Shown here: positions 42,004-50,754 of the stretch, one piece after another
How the letters are laid out: every line of letters begins with the position of its first letter
Numbering within the stretch: the stretch's first letter is position 1
Assembly: GCA_019636375.1 (NCBI GenBank)
Contig: JAHBXS010000004.1
Coordinates: 62,001-126,000 of the forward strand
DNA length: 64,000 nt
From: Pirellulaceae bacterium
GTDB taxonomy: Bacteria; Planctomycetota; Planctomycetia; Pirellulales; Pirellulaceae
Direction of reading: 5' to 3'
Program-made: the position numbers and the translations under genes
Notes under the pieces: generated by a model
What the model saw: the letters and a program-made list of their open reading frames with translations, nothing else
Databases searched by the model: none
Told to the model about the DNA's origin: nothing

Positions 42004-43809
42004 TTATCGAATTGGCCCCATCCTTTCAAAGTTCGGCCAAAAAGGGACAGGGGTCCTTTTCGGCGCGGGCCAAAAGATATACAAGGCCCTTCCGATCATC
42101 AATTCTCCCGGAACAAAATGTTCTCCCTGCCAAATCCGAGCATCAAGGCTCTCAGGGCTGTTGTCTCCCATCGGCAAAAACTGTTGAGCACCGAGTTCGA
42201 ACATTGGCCCGCCATTGCGAAATCTCGCTTGAAATAATTGCTGCCCTGAGGACGAATCCCATTTGTCCGGATTTCGCATGACCTCTCTAATCGAGGCGGC
42301 TTGGTATCCTGTTTCGTTTCGAGAAGTCGCGTGGCCAATCGTTTCGCCTTTGACTGAGGTGTAGTACTGATCGCGCCAAACTCGCAGTCGATTAACGGTC
42401 AAAGCGAGCCCAGTCGCTGCAATTCCCAACGGTTCGGCATCGCCAGGATCGTTTGGGGACCAACGGGGCAACAATTCATGTGACGGCGAGTAGCAATCGA
42501 CATCGAACTTCATCTCACGATTATTGACCCACAGTCGAATTTGATCGTCGGCATTGAAAAATAGCAGCGAATATTTACCTGGGCCGGTCAACGGAGTTTG
42601 ACATGTCGCAACGTCAAGCGGATTGCTGCCGTCTTCAGCATGGAATTTAATTGAACCATCGTTCGTCACCTTCCCTTCACCCGTCGCCACATCGATTTCC
42701 AATTCGAAGTGTACCCCGGCTTCGACAACATCTAAAAACAACTTCCCCGATGATGATTTTATTTCAAGGTCTACCTCCAACCCCAAATCACCGACCCAAT
42801 GTAGGCCGTTTTCGAAGGTTTCCCGATAACCTTTCTTGCCCCCTACTGTCCGTTCATTGTAGCAGTACCAATCGCCAATCAGTTCACCCGGATGCGTCGC
42901 GGCATAGTTTTCGAATGACTCGCCATCTTCGATCCGTTCCCATATTTGTTTGTTGGGGACCAAGTGACGATAGCGCAACCACTTCTTCGAGGTTTCATCA
43001 CTTGAGATCGAATAAATCGGGCGGTGATTTTGGACGACCGTGTTCCATTTCGAGTCGTCGGGATTTGCCCACTCATTCCAACGCAGTGGCCATTTGGCAT
43101 CATGCAACAGCGGTGCAATAAAGTCGGTGTCGTCAACCGGATGCTTCATGGTCATCAACTTGTAGGCCGGTTTACGAACGATCGCTTGTCCCCAGCCTTG
43201 GGCACCGTCCGAAGTCATCGTATAGATGTCGCCGTTTTCAATTTTCAATTTCTCACCCGGCAATCCGATCAATCGCTTGATGTAGTTTTGTTTTCCGTTG
43301 TTCGGATTTTTAAAAACAATTACGTCGAATCGCTTGGGCTGTTGAAAGTCGTAAATAAATTTATTGACCACGATGCGATCACCGGAATTCGATTGATGCT
43401 CCGCATTCGCGCGAGGGCGCATCGTCATGGGAGCTCGGCAAAACGGGCAATTGGTTTCCAACACCTTCATCCGATCATTCTCGGGAATTGTTGGATTGTC
43501 CTCGCTCGACCCTGTCAAATATCGTGCTTGACATTTGTCGCAAGTCACATCCATGTGCTGGCCTTGCAGCGATGGAGCCATCGATCCAGTGGGAATGATA
43601 TAAGCTTCGCCACCGAAAGTCCGAAACAACATCGCCAATACTACCGCGACGATCACCGATTCGAGTGTTTCCCGGACACCGTAATTCTGAAAAAAACGAA
43701 ACACCGCGTTTGGCCCGTCGTCAAACCCAGAAGTTCTTCGAGTTGGCTGCGGCGGCTCAGCGCGATCTTCAAGGTCAAAGGGGCGACGCTTTTTAGTGGA
43801 TTTGGCCAT
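42004..43809 (-). CDS. lepB: Signal peptidase I with zinc-ribbon and large insertion
   Basis: 601 residues, about twice the usual length. One N-terminal membrane segment (VIVAVVLAMLFRTFGG), then the catalytic Ser76 in IIPTGSMAPSL and Lys178 in NYIKRLIGLPGEKL, with FLPMGDNSPESLDAR near the end as the box E motif. Between the Ser and Lys blocks there is a four-cysteine zinc ribbon (Cys90-x-x-Cys93, Cys121-x-x-Cys124). A beta-rich insertion of over 300 residues separates the Lys block from box E. The enzyme cleaves signal peptides on the outer face of the inner membrane. Start ATG 43809. Confidence 0.92.
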   Translation of the reverse strand: MAKSTKKRRPFDLEDRAEPPQPTRRTSGFDDGPNAVFRFFQNYGVRETLESVIVAVVLAMLFRTFGGEAYIIPTGSMAPSLQGQHMDVTCDKCQARYLTGSSEDNPTIPENDRMKVLETNCPFCRAPMTMRPRANAEHQSNSGDRIVVNKFIYDFQQPKRFDVIVFKNPNNGKQNYIKRLIGLPGEKLKIENGDIYTMTSDGAQGWGQAIVRKPAYKLMTMKHPVDDTDFIAPLLHDAKWPLRWNEWANPDDSKWNTVVQNHRPIYSISSDETSKKWLRYRHLVPNKQIWERIEDGESFENYAATHPGELIGDWYCYNERTVGGKKGYRETFENGLHWVGDLGLEVDLEIKSSSGKLFLDVVEAGVHFELEIDVATGEGKVTNDGSIKFHAEDGSNPLDVATCQTPLTGPGKYSLLFFNADDQIRLWVNNREMKFDVDCYSPSHELLPRWSPNDPGDAEPLGIAATGLALTVNRLRVWRDQYYTSVKGETIGHATSRNETGYQAASIREVMRNPDKWDSSSGQQLFQARFRNGGPMFELGAQQFLPMGDNSPESLDARIWQGEHFVPGELMIGRALYIFWPAPKRTPVPFWPNFERMGPIR

Positions 43810-43944
43810 TTCACGCGAACAAAAATTTGCGAACTTGTAAACAAATGAACTTTCGAATTAAACGAAAGATTCCCAAATTGTAGCGAATTACCGGCGTTGC
43901 TCCTATCGGAAAACGCCCAACAGATCACGTCATAGCCAAAAAAA

Positions 43945-45324
43945 CTATTCCGGTTTCGAAACCCTTGTCACACGGCCCGCAACGCGTTCGAGCAGAACAT
44001 AGGGCGAATCCCAATCGCGGCTGTCTTTCGAAACCGGCACATTGTCCCCCATCACGAAATAATGCCCGTCTGGCACCTCAAAAACCCTCGACTCGACAGC
44101 CGGGACGCGCATCCCCGGTAACTGATCAAACCAATAAATTGACCGCCAAATTCTTAGTCGTTGAACCCCGACAGAGCCATGCAGTACGTGGATTTGGATC
44201 ACCTTTTCCGATGGTGTAGCGGATTGCTTTTCCCAAGAAATCCACTCTTCTAAAACTCCTTGGATACGTATCCCCACTCGGCCAGTTATCGTCGCAACGT
44301 CGATCGTGAAACGTTTCGCTCCGTCGATTGCAGGCAACGGAAATGTTTGAATCATTTGTGAATTTCTATCTCCATTCTCTCGCAGCACGCGAACCTCTTT
44401 TTGCTGCCAAGACAAAACGACTTTCAGCTTACTCCCAAGGTATTCTCGATGTATCACGAACTCCGAATCGCCTTCTACCAATACTTCGGTTGTCGTCACC
44501 AGTGAATCCATCGCATGTACATTTCGAGAAATTGATTGATCGAAACTGTAAAAGTCATCGACCGGCCCTAGCTCATCGCGATCACCTGCGTGGCGATAGC
44601 AACGCCAGCTTTGATACGCCCAAGTTGGCAGTTCGTCTTGGCCTTCAGGGTTTGAGGAATCACAAACGGGATTGCAATGCCAACCTTCGCTTAAGGTCTG
44701 CCAGACTTCTGCGGGAGTCACAACGATCCGTTCACGCGGTTTAGATTTTGGCTCAAACGCCGAGTCGAACACCAAGATTTTTTGATCGTCGATCTCGGCC
44801 CAATTCAAAGCCAACAATTTTTCGTTGACGAGAATTTCCCCGTCGGCCATGGCAATTCTTTCTCCTGGCAAGCCCACGATTCGCTTGATAAAAAATCGCG
44901 GCGGGACATTGTCGGGCTGAGAAGGTTCGGGCTCCGCGATCGCCACGACGTCCCAGCGATTCAACGGCACCCCTTCTAGCGGTTTGATATAAAATCGTTC
45001 GGCGTCTCGACGCTCACCCGAGGCGACCGAGATTTCGCGAAAACCACAATTCGGACAAACAACGAGCTGGGACCTTGGGACATCGGTAGACGTCTCAAAA
45101 GGAAACGCACAATCTGGGCAGGTGAATGCCAAATGCTCACCCCAAAAATGAGGGGCCATCGAATTGCCCGCGATAATCGCTTGGCGATACTCGCGCGTTT
45201 GCTCTCGAAATCTTAGCCACAAGCCGATCGCGGCAATCAGGCTTACGCACCCAAGAATCACAAGCATTCTGGTGAGACTTCCTAAGCTCGGCGATGTTTG
45301 TTTAATTTCAGAACGGTTCGTCAT
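43945..45324 (-). CDS. Second signal peptidase I-like protease with zinc ribbon
   Basis: 459 residues. N-terminal membrane segment (MLVILGCVSLIAAIGLWL), catalytic Ser55 in IIAGNSMAPHFWG, Lys147 in FFIKRIVGLPGER, and box E FVMGDNVPVSKDSRDW. Like its neighbour it has CPDC and CPNC pairs (69/72 and 90/93) between Ser and Lys, and a long beta-rich insertion. The substrate-binding PTGSM of the first copy is AGNSM here, so specificity probably differs. It lies upstream of lepB by 135 bases on the same strand and is likely a diverged duplicate. Confidence 0.88.
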   Translation of the reverse strand: MTNRSEIKQTSPSLGSLTRMLVILGCVSLIAAIGLWLRFREQTREYRQAIIAGNSMAPHFWGEHLAFTCPDCAFPFETSTDVPRSQLVVCPNCGFREISVASGERRDAERFYIKPLEGVPLNRWDVVAIAEPEPSQPDNVPPRFFIKRIVGLPGERIAMADGEILVNEKLLALNWAEIDDQKILVFDSAFEPKSKPRERIVVTPAEVWQTLSEGWHCNPVCDSSNPEGQDELPTWAYQSWRCYRHAGDRDELGPVDDFYSFDQSISRNVHAMDSLVTTTEVLVEGDSEFVIHREYLGSKLKVVLSWQQKEVRVLRENGDRNSQMIQTFPLPAIDGAKRFTIDVATITGRVGIRIQGVLEEWISWEKQSATPSEKVIQIHVLHGSVGVQRLRIWRSIYWFDQLPGMRVPAVESRVFEVPDGHYFVMGDNVPVSKDSRDWDSPYVLLERVAGRVTRVSKPE

Positions 45325-45438
45325 CTTAAATCTTCATCTTACATCGCGGCAGGAATTTGGATTAAAATAGTAGGTGTCGCCAAGTTGCTCAATTGTGGCA
45401 TTCAATTTGTCACTTTTTGTCCGATAACCAATTCCAAC

Positions 45439-46077
45439 ATGCCTGGTATGCCCATTCTAAATATCCTTGATCATCCGTTGGTCGCTTGTCACCTCACGAC
45501 GCTTCGCGATAAGAATACGCCACCGAGCGAGTTTCGGCAAACCGTCAATCGATTAGCGACACTCTTGGCTTTTGCGGCCACCCAAGACCTTTCGACCGCC
45601 GAGGCCCAAATTGAAACACCCATTCAAAAAATGGTCGGGCGAACGCTACTCAATCGAATTGGACTCGTCCCGATTCTGAGAGCTGGCGTCGGAATGGTCG
45701 ATTCCTTGCTCAACATGATCCCTACGGCCGAAGTCTGGCATCTCGGCGTCTACCGCGACGAATCCACGGCAGAGCCGGTTCGCTACTACGACAAACTCCC
45801 CGCCGGTGACCCAGTGGATGTCGCCTTTGTCCTTGATCCGATGCTCGCTACCGGAGGATCGGCCATTCTCGCCGGGAAAATGCTACAAGATTGGGGTGTC
45901 AAAAAAATCAAAATGATTTCGATCATCAGCGCCCCAGAAGGAATCAAGCGAATGCAAGAAGCGTTGCCAACTATCGAAATTCATACTTGTGCCGTTGATC
46001 GCGGCCTGAATGAGCACAAGTTCATCGTGCCCGGACTCGGCGATGCCGGGGACCGGATTTTCAATACGACAGGTTGA
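45439..46077 (+). CDS. upp: Uracil phosphoribosyltransferase
   Basis: 212 residues. Converts uracil and PRPP to UMP for pyrimidine salvage. Seen: HPLVACHLTTLRDKNTPPSEFR, ETPIQKMVGR, LVPILRAGVGMVDSLL, the PRPP loop VLDPMLATGGSA, and the C-terminal HKFIVPGLGDAGDRIFNT. All motifs are intact. ATG 45439 is taken; another ATG three codons later fits equally well and no Shine-Dalgarno site decides. Divergent from the second signal peptidase gene, leaving 114 bases for both promoters. Confidence 0.96.
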   Translation: MPGMPILNILDHPLVACHLTTLRDKNTPPSEFRQTVNRLATLLAFAATQDLSTAEAQIETPIQKMVGRTLLNRIGLVPILRAGVGMVDSLLNMIPTAEVWHLGVYRDESTAEPVRYYDKLPAGDPVDVAFVLDPMLATGGSAILAGKMLQDWGVKKIKMISIISAPEGIKRMQEALPTIEIHTCAVDRGLNEHKFIVPGLGDAGDRIFNTTG

Positions 46078-46115
46078 GTGTTTGGTTCTCGGTTTTCAAG
46101 GGTTATCATCAAGTA

Positions 46116-46484
46116 ATGTCAGAAGCTCAAGACAATCCAGTTGAAAAAACTCCAGTTGTAAAATCGCAACTCCCGCCCAAGTTCCGCGACCCTGATCGTG
46201 TTGCCAAATGGTTGCCGCCGAAATTCAAGGGAGCCTCGGTTCACTGGAGTGACGGCAGCGTCGAAGGTGGGGCTGGCAAAATTCGTTTTCCCGATGGCCA
46301 AGGGGGCTTTGTTGAAGTGGACCCAACGATTGTGCATGTTATGGCCGACGGCAAAAAAGTCCCCGTTCGCCTCGCCGACCGCCATACCCAATGGCGGCAA
46401 CGCGCGATCTTCAATCTCATCGCCATGCTAATCTGCCTCGCCATCCTCTACCTCGGCTTCCTCCTCATCGTCCCACGGAATTGA
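46116..46484 (+). CDS. Small protein with C-terminal membrane anchor
   Basis: 122 residues. A hydrophilic N-terminal part (about 1-95) with PPKFKGASVHWSDGSVEGGAG and a GGFVEVDPTIVHVMADGKKV segment, then one membrane helix near the C-terminus (FNLIAMLICLAILYLGFLLI). No family recognised. The start is ATG 46116; the frame runs back into upp, with no support for that longer form. It follows upp by 38 bases and is probably co-transcribed. Confidence 0.65.
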   Translation: MSEAQDNPVEKTPVVKSQLPPKFRDPDRVAKWLPPKFKGASVHWSDGSVEGGAGKIRFPDGQGGFVEVDPTIVHVMADGKKVPVRLADRHTQWRQRAIFNLIAMLICLAILYLGFLLIVPRN

Positions 46485-46874
46485 TGAAATGACTTGTCGA
46501 GCATTTGACCCTTAGCGAATGGCTTTCATCCTTTAAGGCTGTGTTTGTTTGGCTGTTGAGTAATTGCAGGCATCTCAAACGTTCCCTGAGGCGACACTTT
46601 TTCTATTGGCGAATCATTTTATTGGACTTTCGGATGAAGACCTCATCGTCGTCATAGAAAATTTGCAGCCTAGCATTCTAGATTTCGTGAAGCTAAAATA
46701 ACCTGCAATCCAGGCAAAGTTGCTTCGAACACTGGAACTATGTCATCGTGACTTGACCATTCTTCGCAGAACCGCGCTGGTGATTTTAGGCCGTTATAAA
46801 AATTGGCACACGTCTGGCCGTGCGAAGTCTACACCATATTTTGACATTTTTTAAATTACCGCAGGAGAACTTGG
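46485..46874. other. Gene-free stretch
   Basis: About 390 bases with no gene, repeat or hairpin recognised. It should contain the amidohydrolase promoter. Confidence 0.5.
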
Positions 46875-49118
46875 ATGCAGTACTCTCTGGCAAAGAAACC
46901 AATTAAGCTGGCAACTCCCGATATAAATTCGCCGTCCTCCAGAAGTTCTAATCGATTCCTCAACTCACTGAGAGCTCTTGCTGTTGGTCCAAGCTTTATG
47001 CCTTTCGTACGATTCTGCTCGTTTTGCCTTTACGCAACTTTAGGCGCTCTGACAACATTCGCGCAAACCGCAGACACGATTTATCACAACGGTTCTATCC
47101 TCACCATGGCTGGCGAAACGCCAACCTATGTCGAAGCATTGGCGGTGAGGGACGGCAAGATCGCGATCGCGGGCGCCAAAGCGGATGTTTTTAAACTTAA
47201 AGGCGACTCAACTCGCGTGGTCGATCTGGAGGGCAAGGCTTTGCTGCCCGGATTCATCGACGGGCACAGCCACTACATCAACTCGCTACTCGTCGCCAAC
47301 CAATGCAAGCTCTACGCTCCCCCGTCAGGTCCCGGTCGAGATGTGCCGAGCATCATTGCTGAACTCAAGAAGTACGCTGCGGATAGAAAGATCCCCGAAG
47401 GTGAGTTGATCATGGGCTATGGCTACGACGACACGGTGATGCCGGATGGCCGACTCCTCAATCGCGATGATCTTGACGAGGCGTTTCCCAACCATCCCGT
47501 ACGGATCGACCACGTGTCCATGCATGGTGCCGTGATGAACAGTCTCGCTTTGAAAAAATATGGCATAAGTGCTGAAACCAAAACTCCAGCGGGAGGGATC
47601 ATCGTCCGCAAACCGGGGACAGAAGAACCCTGGGGGCTGATCATGGAAACTGCGTTTTTGCCTGTTTTCCAGCAATCCGAGCCGATGTCAGCGCAGCAAG
47701 AGATCGAATGGACGCGGGCCGGTCAATTACTTTTTGCGGAAGCTGGAATTACGACCGCCCAAGAAGGCTCCACGATGATCGGGCCGTTTGAGACGATTCA
47801 ACGGGCCACGGAGGCTGGCGCAAACATCATCGATGTGGTTGCTTACCCGTTTATCACAGAAGTGGACAAGGTATTGGAGGTTGCTCCGTTGAGCGAATGG
47901 GGCAAATACCGAAACGGTTTCAAGATCGGTGGTGTGAAGATCACTTTGGACGGCTCGCCCCAAGGCCGAACTGCCGCTTTCACATCGCCCTATCTGACCG
48001 GTGGTCCCGGTGGCGAAGAGGATTGGCGTGGAGAGCTCCTTTTCCCGCAAGACCTCGCCAACAAAATGGTCCAAAAAGTTTACGATATGCAGGTACCCTT
48101 GCTCATCCATTGCAACGGAGATGCTGCGATTGATGCTTTCTTGTCAGCCTACGAATTGGCCCGCGCGGGAGACTTCAGTCGTCCTTGGAATGTAACCACC
48201 ATTCACACGCAATTCATTCGCAAAGACCAAATTCCCAACTTTGTAAAATACAACATTCGCCCGTCCTTCTACACGTTGCATACGTTTTATTTCGCTGAGG
48301 CCCATTTGGCAAATCGCGGGCCAGTTCAAGCAACTTACATCAGTCCCATGCGCGATTCCATTGATGCGGGACTTCAACCGAGCAACCACACGGATTTTGT
48401 TGTCGCTCCCCTGGATCAAATGATGATGCTCTGGTCGGCCGTCAATCGAGTTTCTCGCGGTGGTGCGGTGATCGGTGCGGATCAGCGAGTTTCCCCTTAT
48501 GAAGGATTGAAGTCCATGACGGCTTGGGCGGCGGCTCAATACGACGAATTGGATAGCAAAGGCACATTGGAGGCTGGTAAGCGGGCCGATCTCGTCATCC
48601 TCGACAAAGATCCATTGCAAGTGGACCCTCTCGCAATCAAGGACATCAAGATTGTTGAAACGATCAAGGACGGTACGACAATCTTCCCGGCCCCTGCCGA
48701 ACTAAAAACGCCCAAAGCGGCTGATAAGTACGACGGAATGTTTTATCGCTGGCGAGCTCATGTTTGCGATCGGGCGGAAATCAATCAAGCGGCAGGCAAA
48801 TTATGGACGCTTGTCAAGCTCAACGACCGCGAGATAAAAAAAGAAAATCCCCCGACGTTGAAGTTCGAAAAGGGCCAACTCTCAATTTTCGGAGGCGTTA
48901 ATCGACTTGGGGGCTCCTATGCACTTATCGAGTCCAATGGGAGTGTTGTCCTCGGAGAATTGTTCAGCACCAGAATGGCGGGGCCGCCAGAGTTAATGGA
49001 GTTGGAACGCGAATTCTCCCAAACGATGGCCTCAGTTAACGGCTTTCACGTTGAGGGAAATCAACTGCAACTCCTCAGCGGCTCGACGGTCGTGGCCGAT
49101 TTTCGCACGAGCGATTAG
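46875..49118 (+). CDS. YtcJ-type amidohydrolase (amidohydrolase 3 family), exported
   Basis: 747 residues. ATG 46875 has AGGAG seven bases upstream. A hydrophobic segment at about 45-63 (FCSFCLYATLGALTTFAQT) follows an unusually long N-terminal stretch, so the signal peptide has an extended n-region, or the true start is ATG 46998. The metal-dependent barrel shows LLPGFIDGHSHYINS (His131, His133), LLIHCNGDAAIDAF, TTIHTQFI, SNHTDFVVAP and the closing KRADLVILDKDPLQVD. A C-terminal domain of about 120 residues is additional. The substrate is unknown; the family includes amide and N-substituted formamide hydrolases. Confidence 0.88.
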   Translation: MQYSLAKKPIKLATPDINSPSSRSSNRFLNSLRALAVGPSFMPFVRFCSFCLYATLGALTTFAQTADTIYHNGSILTMAGETPTYVEALAVRDGKIAIAGAKADVFKLKGDSTRVVDLEGKALLPGFIDGHSHYINSLLVANQCKLYAPPSGPGRDVPSIIAELKKYAADRKIPEGELIMGYGYDDTVMPDGRLLNRDDLDEAFPNHPVRIDHVSMHGAVMNSLALKKYGISAETKTPAGGIIVRKPGTEEPWGLIMETAFLPVFQQSEPMSAQQEIEWTRAGQLLFAEAGITTAQEGSTMIGPFETIQRATEAGANIIDVVAYPFITEVDKVLEVAPLSEWGKYRNGFKIGGVKITLDGSPQGRTAAFTSPYLTGGPGGEEDWRGELLFPQDLANKMVQKVYDMQVPLLIHCNGDAAIDAFLSAYELARAGDFSRPWNVTTIHTQFIRKDQIPNFVKYNIRPSFYTLHTFYFAEAHLANRGPVQATYISPMRDSIDAGLQPSNHTDFVVAPLDQMMMLWSAVNRVSRGGAVIGADQRVSPYEGLKSMTAWAAAQYDELDSKGTLEAGKRADLVILDKDPLQVDPLAIKDIKIVETIKDGTTIFPAPAELKTPKAADKYDGMFYRWRAHVCDRAEINQAAGKLWTLVKLNDREIKKENPPTLKFEKGQLSIFGGVNRLGGSYALIESNGSVVLGELFSTRMAGPPELMELEREFSQTMASVNGFHVEGNQLQLLSGSTVVADFRTSD

Positions 49119-49535
49119 AAGTTCAGCGCTCGAAATTTCAATTTCCGATATCGCATTTCGGAACGGGCTCGAGATGCTTTGACGAATCGGAAAGTTTGCC
49201 TGCGAACCTCAATATCCATCTAGCAAATGCCCGCCCAAGGGTTGCCCGAATTCTCACCTCGCTCTCGCGACATTTGACCTGTCGTCAGGGGGTACCTCCG
49301 TTTGGGCAAACTCCGTACTTCGAAAGTCATACATCAATGGTCCATCGGCCCAATTCGTTTTGAAACGGTGTGATTCCATTGATTTGTTTTCGAGCCACAG
49401 AGCCCCTTGAGTTCACCGAGAAATCACGGCACTTGGTTCAGAATTCGGCCCGTCCAGAAACGGGACGGAGCCCCAACGAAACGCATAGATTTCCAGCGTA
49501 GGTAGAGGAGTTCTATCAAGAACTCCCAATTTTCC
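49119..49535. other. Gene-free stretch downstream of the amidohydrolase
   Basis: No gene recognised. A small hairpin, CCGTCC/GGACGG (49450-49468), is present. Confidence 0.5.
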
Positions 49536-49571
49536 AAAAAAACGGCACGATGCAGGGGGTGCAGCGTGCCG
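49536..49571 (-). terminator. Rho-independent terminator for tRNA-Ser
   Basis: On the minus strand, CGGCACG...CGTGCCG (outer 7 bp) with an inner TGCA/TGCA stem and CCCCC loop, followed by seven T residues. It begins 24 bases after the tRNA 3' end. Confidence 0.85.
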
Positions 49572-49594
49572 GGGTGGTAATAGAGTTTTTCCAG

Positions 49595-49683
49595 CGGAGA
49601 GGACAGGATTCGAACCTGCGGACCAGTATTACCCGGTCGCGTCTTTAGCAAAGACGTGCTTTCGACCACTCAGCCACCTCTCC
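49595..49683 (-). tRNA. tRNA-Ser (anticodon GCT)
   Basis: 89 bases. Acceptor GGAGAGG pairs with CCTCTCC and G is the discriminator; the D-arm starts GTGGCTGAGTGGTCGAAAG; the anticodon stem CGTCT/AGACG encloses TTGCTAA, giving anticodon GCT (49647-49649); a long class II variable arm follows, then GTTCGAATC in the T-arm. CCA is not encoded (CTG follows). It reads serine codons AGC and AGT. Confidence 0.96.
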
Positions 49684-50049
49684 AGGTGCCCCACATTGTG
49701 ACGCCAATTCGCCAATTTTTCAAGGTGCAATTGCCGCTGTTGGACCCAAAAAAAGACCGCGATTTAGGGGAATTGGTTCGCCCTTGCCGAAAATTTCGGT
49801 TTTCGGTACTCTCCCGCCGTATTTCGGTGAGAGAGGCTACATCTCCAGCCACCAGCAATCGTTCGGAAAGCGTCATTTCCATCGACGGTTCTGGCGGATT
49901 GGATTAGTCCAAGTTTTAGGTCGCAGTACTCGTCAAGAGTTTCGAATCAAGCAGCAAAAGCCAACGTGACGGACGAATTCCGCCGCGAAAAAGTCTAGCG
50001 AACAGCTCTCGCAGACCACTAGGCCGCAGGCTGCTAACAGGAAAAGATC
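49684..50049. other. Gene-free stretch between tRNA-Ser and the lipoprotein gene
   Basis: About 366 bases. Two overlapping open frames (49656-49907 plus, 49670-49882 minus) have no features. It should hold both divergent promoters. Confidence 0.5.
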
Positions 50050-50667
50050 ATGTGGACAAAAATTACTTTTAGTCTTTTGACGATGATCGGCATTGCCGGT
50101 CTAATGGCTGGTTGTCAGGGTGGCTCTTGGGGTCGCTCGACTGACTTTTCCAAAGCAACCCTTTCAAACGAGCAAGCTGCCGAACTCGTGCGGCGAGAAA
50201 CGCCAACTCCGTATCGCTGGTCGAACGACTACAGCCGGGTTTTGGACCAAGCCACTCGAGAACAAAAACCGATGATGCTGCTGTTCACAGGTAGCGATTG
50301 GTGTACTTATTGCACAAAGCTCGAAAAGGAAGTCCTATCGCAACCGGAATTTACCACTTGGGCAGAAGACAAATTTGTCCCGATGATGGTTGACTTTCCC
50401 CGCTCAAAACGATTGGCCTCGGACATCGCCGGGCAAAATGAGCAACTCAAAGAACGCTACGGCAAGTTTGTCGCCGGATACCCAACGATTCTGTTTGTTC
50501 AGCCAGATGGACAAGTGATTGGGAAAATGGGATACGAACGGGGAGGAGCAAAAAGCTGGATCGCGGCGGCTGACATGCAAGTCGGCCCTGCTCTCAACGC
50601 CCCCCAAGAGCGCGTGCCACCACAGGAGCGCATGGCACTCGAACCCGCGTCACGACGCATCCAATAG
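50050..50667 (+). CDS. Thioredoxin-like lipoprotein
   Basis: 205 residues. Lipobox LMAGC puts the lipid on Cys22. A thioredoxin fold follows: PMMLLFTGSDWCTYCTKLEKE with active-site Cys85-x-x-Cys88, then DFPRSKRLASDIAGQNEQLK and the cis-Pro segment GYPTILFVQPDGQ. WCTYC is unusual compared with WCGPC and resembles DUF255/DsbD-gamma-like reductases. Probably an envelope-anchored disulfide or cytochrome-maturation helper. AGGA precedes the ATG. Followed by the convergent large membrane gene. Confidence 0.85.
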   Translation: MWTKITFSLLTMIGIAGLMAGCQGGSWGRSTDFSKATLSNEQAAELVRRETPTPYRWSNDYSRVLDQATREQKPMMLLFTGSDWCTYCTKLEKEVLSQPEFTTWAEDKFVPMMVDFPRSKRLASDIAGQNEQLKERYGKFVAGYPTILFVQPDGQVIGKMGYERGGAKSWIAAADMQVGPALNAPQERVPPQERMALEPASRRIQ

Positions 50668-50754
50668 TGGACCATGATTGATTCGGTCCTTCCAATCAAG
50701 CTTGTGCTCGCCACGTAATCGTCCTCGCAAACGGCGATTACGCCCTTCGAGTTC

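Noticed and set aside
49424..49669. 81-codon minus-strand open frame
   Set aside because: It runs through tRNA-Ser and its terminator, a common false open frame.
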